64,000 bases of DNA. It comes from Mactra quadrangularis. Its lineage: Eukaryota; Mollusca; Bivalvia; Venerida; Mactridae. Positions 57,755 through 64,000 of the stretch are shown piece by piece. The translations under genes and the position numbers were made by a program. Each line of letters starts with the position of its first letter. Position 1 is the first letter of the stretch. Location: NCBI GenBank assembly GCA_025267735.1, contig CM046299.1, positions 27,939,327 to 28,003,326 of the forward strand, given 5' to 3'. Below the pieces are notes generated by a model. That model was not told the origin of the DNA, made no database searches, and worked only from the letters and a program-made list of their open reading frames with translations.

Positions 57755-58225
57755 TTGACTTTCTACCTCTGCTAAAATACTACGTGCAAACTGATATTTC
57801 TATTTTTAGGCAGAGACACCCACATTTAAATTGCATGACTGTCTCGTGAGTTTAAAAAAAAATTAAATGCAACAAATGTTCACGCCTGTAATATCAAAAT
57901 GTCGAAATTCAAAGATGTTGGACAGTTTTGCATTAGTTAGATAACGGAAAATTAAAAAAAAAGAAAGTAACCATTGATTTTTTTAAACGTGCATCTCTGA
58001 TCTTTCACCTATAAACATAGAGCAACTTATTGAACTTGAATACAAAGTGTAGCCACGATATATGACGTAAAACGAGGTATCCGTCACTAGTATGATAATA
58101 TCATATAAGGCGTTGTTTACACGCTCAACCAATACAAATGCGTATAAAGTTTCCAGCTATATTGGAATTTGCTAAACTTTCATTGGCCTTTTAAAGGTTC
58201 ATAGTAAAGGTCAATATCATTATCG
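57755..58225 (+). repeat. Direct repeat, copy 2
   Basis: See copy 1. It ends in a perfect hairpin (58221-58246) that copy 1 lacks. The two copies are about 2.2 kb apart. Confidence 0.8.
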
Positions 58226-58658
58226 CCGGTCGTTGGACCGGCGATATAGACAATTGTCAAGATTTGAGTAATTTGTAGTCAACACCGGTTGCCTAAAGCC
58301 AATCAAAACGATGCATTTGAGGTCACATTATGAAAAAATGGACGTCGAAAAGTCAAATTAGGGGTGTGTAAATGAGCACGTCGAAGCCATGTTTTGTTGG
58401 GTTACTTGCTTGAATTATTTACCGAAAATACCTATATTAATATATAAACGTGTGCCAGTTAATTGACAGTTGCAATATAAGACCAAGAAATAATGCTTAA
58501 CTATATGTAACATGTTTTATTCTTTCTAAAACTCGCATTTGTTGAAAAATTGCAAACCTAACTTCCCTACTTCGGGGCGAATATAAATCAATGGTTTTAC
58601 ATAGGGCGCGCTAATTCCTGGTATTCTATAAATAGACTCACTGGTTTTACATATCTTT

Positions 58659-58879
58659 ACCAGCCCCGTGTTCAGTAACTACTGTTAGCTAACGTTAAGG
58701 ATACAGGAGAACTCAACCCGAAGCCAACTCAACCTGTGCAATACTCAACACTAAGCTGGGACAACTCAATCCGTTAGTATGATATTGAGTTGTCTTGGGT
58801 TGAGCTGTCAATTTGTTAAGTTGTTCCGATTCTACCGTTACGGAATGTTCAAGATAACTGAACACGCTGTTGGGCAGGC
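58659..58879. mobile_element. 220-bp foldback element (MITE-like)
   Basis: Inverted ends CCGTGTTCAGTAACT (about 58666-58680) and AGATAACTGAACACG (about 58852-58866) with flanking partial matches CCAGCCC and GGGCAGG. Inside lie a second stem GACAACTCAAT/ATTGAGTTGTC and the pair CTCAACCC/GGGTTGAG. Noncoding. Confidence 0.6.
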
Positions 58880-60065
58880 TAATTATTGTATTCTAAAACA
58901 AAATATACTTGAGACGGTATAACACGCTAGCCCATATTGCTTGAATGTTTTTAATCTATGTAGTATACACGGCTAAACGGTGATTCAAGCATTTTTGGAA
59001 ATGCTTCAACACGTTTTAAAGCAGCGAATGAATGTAATGTGTTCACTGAGCTGCGAAGGGAGCGTAAGGAATTACCTAGTACAAGGGCCTTACCCAAGTA
59101 TACGATATATATCGAATACTGGTATTGTAGGTTCGATAGATATATCGGATCGATCGTTTCCGTATCGAACACAATATCGATCAATGACAGTTATGCTTTT
59201 GTATTATTCAAAATCCTGGCCTGCAAATCGGTTGATATCTGTTACTCACTGTTGCTGCCAAAAATATTTATCAGGATCTTTTAACTTTTTATTTATTTAT
59301 CACTTTCCGATGTACACTTAATCCTGGCTGTAACACTCGAGAGAGGGATTGGTAGTATAAAGAGATCAAATATTTTGTTTAGCAAATCAACATCCTACTG
59401 CTTCTGGACAGTTCGGTATGGGCTGTGGACGAACTTTCTAATGATAATTATGACACCGGTTACGTCATGTTTTGTTCTTTGGAAGTAGCTGTTGTGGTTA
59501 AAAGGCCCTCTTTTTATGTACTTTGTTTGTCATTTTGCCCGGAGACCAACGATCGCCCCTTATTATACAGATCACTTTTGGGAACCAATAGTCACACGGA
59601 TTGGTAAGAACAGATCCGCAATGTAAGGAGCACTTGACTGAACAGAAGCGATAAGTCATGTAAATAGCTTCTGTTCTGAAAGACTATATGTTTTCCCTTT
59701 TGCCGATCTTTTTAAGCGTCATGGAAATATGAATTACTGGAAATAAATCCAACTGAAACCAAACATCCTGTCGGCATAAAGATGGTGTTAAGATCCAGAT
59801 CATTCTCGTACTCCAAGGTTATCAATATTCTTGATCTAACTAATATCGAGAATCTTACAAGGCTCTGGGAACGAGAATGTTAGATTTGAACAGGAAAACG
59901 TTTCATAACAAGTTACTTTTTTATTACTAAAAACCTTAACATGACAATTCAATATAATGCTCTTGTGAGTTACCTTTAGATTATACTTAATAATTCTTTT
60001 TGTTTGCCGTGACTATCCCTTTGCTGTATTTCGCAGCAAATTTTTACTTTTATTTAATGTTACAG

Positions 60066-60179
60066 GACTGGCAGGTGTGAACTGTGAAAATGCACTACCT
60101 ATATGTACTGACAATTTCTGTCAAAATGGTGGTACATGTATTGATAATAATCATGTTATCAGTTGTGCTTGTAGTGCAG
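60066..60179 (+). CDS. Exon 37: EGF-like 10
   Basis: Acceptor ATGTTACAG, donor GTAAGT, phase 1-1. It encodes GLAGVNCENALPICTDNFCQ, NGGTCIDNNHVISCACSA. It closes EGF 9 with GLAGVNCE and starts EGF 10 (CQNGGTC). Confidence 0.94.
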
Positions 60180-60274
60180 GTAAGTAATTTAGATCTCGTA
60201 CATTGTATACTTAGTCTATTATTGTTTTGTTTATTTCATTTTGGTTGAAAACTATAAAAACACATTTTATAGAG

Positions 60275-60445
60275 CATATCACTGTGGTCATCCAACCTAC
60301 TCACCATTACTTGAAAAGCTTAAACTCTGGGTTTCGCTGTTGAGCAGTTACTAGGCACATGACTGACCACTGTTGTACATTATACAGAATCAATGGTAGG
60401 AGTGAGAATGGCAGTGGAAATAATTTCATGACCTTGCTCCACTTA
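60275..60445 (-). mobile_element. SINE family A fragment
   Basis: Minus-oriented. Shares ATCCAACCTACTCACCATTA, AAAGCTTAAACTCTGGGTTT and AATTTCATGACCTTGCTCCA with other family A bodies; both tRNA head and tail are missing. Confidence 0.6.
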
Positions 60446-60539
60446 AGCTTTCCTTTTGTCAATTGAACAAACGAGCACTTGAGCAGTAGGCCATTGCGTT
60501 TTTTACACCAGAAATGTAGTTTTAACTTGGAGATTTTAT

Positions 60540-62690
60540 GAGTACAGATATCGGAAAGTGCAAGTTGTCACACGGTACGGACGGTACACGCACGTTACAC
60601 GAACACGGATTGCACGCTACACGCTACACGAACACGTTAGGTAGCTTGATTTGTGGTAAAATACACGATTCCGTGTCTCGATACACATTTAACACGATTG
60701 TTCGAAACTTCGAACTTTTTTCGCCCAAAGAAAAAAGTTTCAACGACGACAAGTTATACAATTTATGCGTCTCAAATGTAGATTGAAAGAAAATATATTC
60801 TTCTATTTCTTCGTAAATATGTAACTAAACAATATAAGTTTTGTTAAATTTGTTGAATATCGAGTTGACCGCACAAATTTTTTAACACTTAATTTTGAAA
60901 GTTGGCTTTAACTGAATTTAAATTCACGCACACGATTGTCAACTTCGAAATCACACGATAGATAAAGAAATACACATTGAAATATATTACCCGTTCAATG
61001 AGAAAAGATAATTAATTTGTACCTTGTTCATTACACAGTTTAGCCTAATTGTAAAATATAATATTGTATCAATAAATTTATTGAATATCGACATTTTACG
61101 TAAAAATTAAGGTACACGATAGGCGGGCAGTCAATACACGATAGACAAAAAAGAACACGATTGATAATATTTTGCATAAAAATTATATCAGTACACGGTG
61201 TACAACAAAAATACAAACTGTATAATAAAGAATAAAATTACTGTCAAAATAATTTAATGTCATTCTTAGTAAGTTGGTTTTAATCGGATTAAAAACCACG
61301 CAAAGCCGATCAACTCACACGATAGATGAAGAAATACACGTTTTAATTTTTTTCCCTTTGTTTCCTTCCAGCCATTCATTGAGAAAATATGTTATAAATT
61401 TAATGTGTATATGTTCCAAAATTCAGTCTTAGCTCGATGGTAAAAATATAAGCAAGTCATATGGTATAGATTATTTTATTCAATATCAACATTTTAAGAA
61501 GAAATTAAGGTACACGATAGGCGAGCAGTTATTACACGATAGACAAAGAAGAAAACGATTGATAATATTTACCAGACAAATTATATCAGTACTTGGTGTA
61601 TAACAAAAATACAAACTGCAGAATAAAGAATAACATTACTGTCATAAAAAATTAATGTCATTCTTTGTAAGTTGGCTTTAATCAGATTTAAAACCACACA
61701 CACGATAGAAAAAGAAAAAGACGTTTCAAGTTTTTTCTCTGTTTTATTATCAAGCCATTCATGGTGAAAAGATACTTTGAATTAGTATATTTTTCAAAAC
61801 ACAGTCTTAGCGTGATTTTAAAAAATATAAGCAAGTCATATTGTATAAAGGTCGCCTTTTTAGTAGTATGTATACTAGAAATAAACGTTAACATGTAGTG
61901 CTTGAATGAAGACAGGGTATTAAGACAGTACATGTACACACATCACGTGTTAACTTACTATTTTATGCCGATTAAAAATCGATATATAAATAACGAGTTT
62001 TACATATAAATACGCGCATATGCGAGAATAATACGAATAAACTGTAAAAACTAAATTATTTAATTTACTTTAAGAATTAAAACAATAATGACTTTTTTAA
62101 TCATATAGAGTCGTAATCAACGAGTTCTTGACCAAGTGAAATGTCAATTATAACATTTTTTTTACTAAACGCTTTAGCCACGGACAAACGAAGAAAAATG
62201 TTTGATTAAGATAAATGATAGCATGCGTTTACATTTTAAATATAATAATATTATAACGATCATTTTAATTTAGTTATAACATTTCGGTTGGGCCGTAATT
62301 TAATTGACCGCTGATTGGTCCGGTATGAGCCGCAGTTTATCGACGTACGGCATTTTAAACAGGAATTTTCAATTTTAACCTAGTCAACATTTATTCTAAA
62401 CTCAACTTAATGAATCGCGGTTTTTCTTTTTGTTTATGGATAATGATTTGTTGACAATGCATAAGTATTTAATACATTTATACGTATGGATTTGTCAATA
62501 TGTCGGGCACACGATACACGATAATAAAACGCTAAATCACAATATCTCGGACCGATTTTTACCGTGTATTTACACGATGAGCGGTCTACATGTTACACGA
62601 TTGAAATACATGGTGAATTATACACGCACACGGTATGAATGATACACACACGATACACGCTCCTTACACACAAATTTCGGAAACAAGCAC
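60540..62690. repeat. ACACGAT-rich repeat region with 398-bp tandem units
   Basis: Dozens of ACACGAT, TACACG and ACACGC motifs occur, densest at 60568-60700 and 62505-62660. In the middle, a unit of about 400 bp is repeated: GGTACACGATAGGCG at 61111 and 61509, and the GTTGG(C/T)TTTAA segment at about 60902, 61273 and 61672. No open frame of note. It may be one noncoding transposon with subterminal motif clusters or an internally expanded repeat. Confidence 0.75.
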
Positions 62691-62844
62691 GATCCGAGAT
62701 CTGTAATTTGTAATTTATGTGTCCTTAACAATTCAACATCTTCTACGCTTTGATGATGAGTTCTTGTGTGCTTTGCAAGAAAATAACTCAACATTATAAA
62801 ATAAAGAAAGCTTACTAGCGTAACTCTGTTTTTTTTATTTGCAG

Positions 62845-63090
62845 GGTCCAATGGTAGGGCATCCTCTTAGGAACCAAGAGGTTCCAGATCTTAACCCCAC
62901 TAGGGGCACTGCTCATTCCCTTGAGAATAAAACCTTCAGTTGTTACATTTAATCTAAAGTGAAAATGAGTCTGTGAGTGTTCACATGTCTGTGGTAACTT
63001 CAACGATCAGGGGTTATTGTTCAAAATGTGAAGTTTGCTGAACTTGTTTATAAAAGCAGGCTATCAGTGCACTGTTTTGACTTTGACTGT
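62845..63090 (+). mobile_element. SINE family B copy
   Basis: Head GGGTCCAATGGTAGGGCATC, core AGGGGCACTGCTCATTCCCT, CACATGTCTGTGGTAAC and TATAAAAGCAGGCTATCAGT. Ends about 80 bp before exon 38. Confidence 0.6.
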
Positions 63091-63167
63091 TAATAAATAT
63101 GTTAAGCGATTGACTTTTTGCAATCCCTAGCAGTTTTCTTTTATGTATATTGATTGTTTTGTTACAG

Positions 63168-63308
63168 GATATCAAGGGGAATTTTGTGAGTTCTATACAA
63201 ATGCATGTGATTCTAACCCATGTACATCCACTGAGATATGTGAAGAAAGGAAAGGATCATATGTATGCAACTGTGCACCAGGGTATAGAGGGGAATTTTG
63301 TGATAAAG
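63168..63308 (+). CDS. Exon 38: EGF-like 11
   Basis: Acceptor TTTGTTACAG, donor GTTAGT, phase 1-1. It encodes GYQGEFCEFYTNACDSNPCT, ICEERKGSYVCNCAPGYRGE and FCDK. It closes EGF 10 and contains all six Cys of EGF 11. Confidence 0.94.
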
Positions 63309-63899
63309 GTTAGTAGGGTAACACTGGTTTTGTCATGAACGTTTTCATTTTTATGTAAGGATTTTAGAAAGTTGATTTTTAAGCAAATATAAGAAACCCT
63401 TCGACTTACTTGCATCACTGTTTATTTAAAGAAATAAGTATTTAGTGCATGGTTTGGAAGATTGCTTGATTATCCCTTTTCTAATGCAAAGCACAGATGC
63501 ACAGGATCTTATAATTTAAGTCTCACCAAAAAGGCTTTTTGGGAAATAAACCAAGAAGTGTATGGAATGGTAGTATAATGTATAAAGTTTATGCAGAAGA
63601 TCATATCAAATACTATACGGTCTAACTAAGCTGTGAATGCATACCTGCATACAATTTGATCTAGAATAAATGTGCATGAATAGAAACTTTAAACCTTGGC
63701 TCACCGAATCGTACTTAGAATTGCCCATTAGGCTTCTAGTTACCAGGAGTCAAAGTCAAAGTTCATTTCTTTTCAAACTAATAAAATTTATATGAATCCT
63801 TTAGCATTACTAACTTTGTAACTCCTAATGAATTCAGTGCATCGGCGCTTTTAACTGTATTAAAGCACAGTTATAAGCTTATATTGTATGTTATTTCAG
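63309..63899 (+). other. Intron 38
   Basis: AT-rich, nothing recognised. Confidence 0.5.
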
Positions 63900-64000
63900 T
63901 TTTTGTTCCTGATTTTGACTATGTGGTAAAATCTACTGTTATGTGTCAGAATGAAGCCTCGTTGTCGTCATTTGGTGATGGTCAACCTATGACAAGGTTT
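63900..64000 (+). CDS. Exon 39: partial, cut by window edge
   Basis: Acceptor GTTATTTCAG, enters in phase 1. It reads VFVPDFDYVVKSTVMCQNEA and SLSSFGDGQPMTRF, open to the last base. It is not an EGF module, so a new domain begins here. Too short to identify. Confidence 0.78.

Larger units (their letters stand above)
55426..60065 (+). other. Intron 36
   Basis: A 4.6-kb intron. It holds a pair of about 0.5-kb direct repeats (55545-56042 and 57755-58225), short perfect hairpins at 56525-56546 and 58221-58246, scattered CGGACCAG motifs, and a 220-bp foldback element at 58659-58879. From 58880 to 60065 I see no supported feature. Confidence 0.6.
7567..64000 (+). other. Large mosaic extracellular-protein gene (39 exons visible, both ends missing)
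   Basis: All 39 exons chain through AG/GT borders with compatible phases into 2,039 codons without a stop. Module order is C-type lectin, LDLa, CUB, PAN-like, CUB, CUB, seven sushi, HYR-like, an unrecognised module, divergent sushi, an unrecognised region, two GCC2/GCC3, then EGF-like modules. Nearly every module border is a phase-1 intron, and CUB modules share an extra phase-0 intron in the middle, so the gene shows classic exon shuffling. The product is expected to enter the secretory pathway and to act in adhesion, matrix or recognition of glycans. No transmembrane segment is visible, since the C-terminus is outside the window. It resembles SVEP1-type mosaics in content, but the lectin, LDLa and CUB front is different, so I give no symbol. 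Confidence 0.88.

Noticed and set aside
58951..59321. Open frames on both strands in intron 36
   Set aside because: No recognisable domain, no splice borders in the gene's phase, and the surroundings are repeat-rich.

Overview
The window is eukaryotic genomic DNA, AT-rich, with small exons in long repeat-filled introns. It most resembles an invertebrate, probably a mollusc and perhaps a bivalve. That assignment is an inference from the mosaic extracellular gene, the several tRNA-derived SINE families, the many foldback or TIR elements and a Penelope-type fragment. No marker gene fixes the species.

One plus-strand gene dominates from about 7.57 kb to the right edge and continues beyond it. 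I could chain 39 exons (7567 to 64000) with AG/GT borders and matching phases into 2,039 codons with no internal stop. Neither end of the gene is in view. The predicted modules are, in order: a C-type lectin domain (exons 1-4), an LDL-receptor class A module (4-5), CUB (6-7), a PAN/apple-like module (8-9), two more CUB modules (10-11, 12-13), seven sushi/CCP modules (14-20, one exon each), a HYR-like module (21), an unrecognised beta-rich module (22), a divergent sushi-like module (23), a Cys-containing region I do not recognise (24-26), two ephrin-receptor-like GCC2/GCC3 modules (27-28) and a string of EGF-like modules (29-38). Exon 39 is cut by the window edge. Most exons are class 1-1, the signature of a gene built by module shuffling. 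The product should be a large secreted or cell-surface adhesion or recognition protein, comparable in style to SVEP1-like mosaics; orthology is not shown.

Two minus-strand genes lie inside introns of this gene. The terminal coding exon of an unrecognised Cys-containing protein is at 11369-12061. An apparently intronless 315-residue type II membrane protein with a JmjC/cupin-like C-terminal part and no visible metal-binding HxD motif is at 31552-32499.

Layout: 1-7.5 kb holds no secure exon but has a 45/90-bp minisatellite (3.37-4.58 kb) and three TIR elements, one carrying a nested SINE. 8.7-13.4 kb is a large intron with a 27-bp satellite split by a foldback element that encodes a Penelope-type GIY-YIG endonuclease. 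13.9-15.1 kb is a 30-bp minisatellite. 15.6-34.7 kb is the lectin to HYR part of the gene, with the JmjC-like gene nested at 31.5-32.5 kb. 34.8-36.6 kb is a 1.8-kb foldback element flanked by TTAA. 37.5-43.3 kb holds exons 23-26, 43.8-46.8 kb the GCC2/GCC3 exons, and 47.4-64 kb the EGF exons, whose introns carry another TTAA foldback element, a pair of 0.5-kb direct repeats and a 2-kb region crowded with the heptamer ACACGAT.
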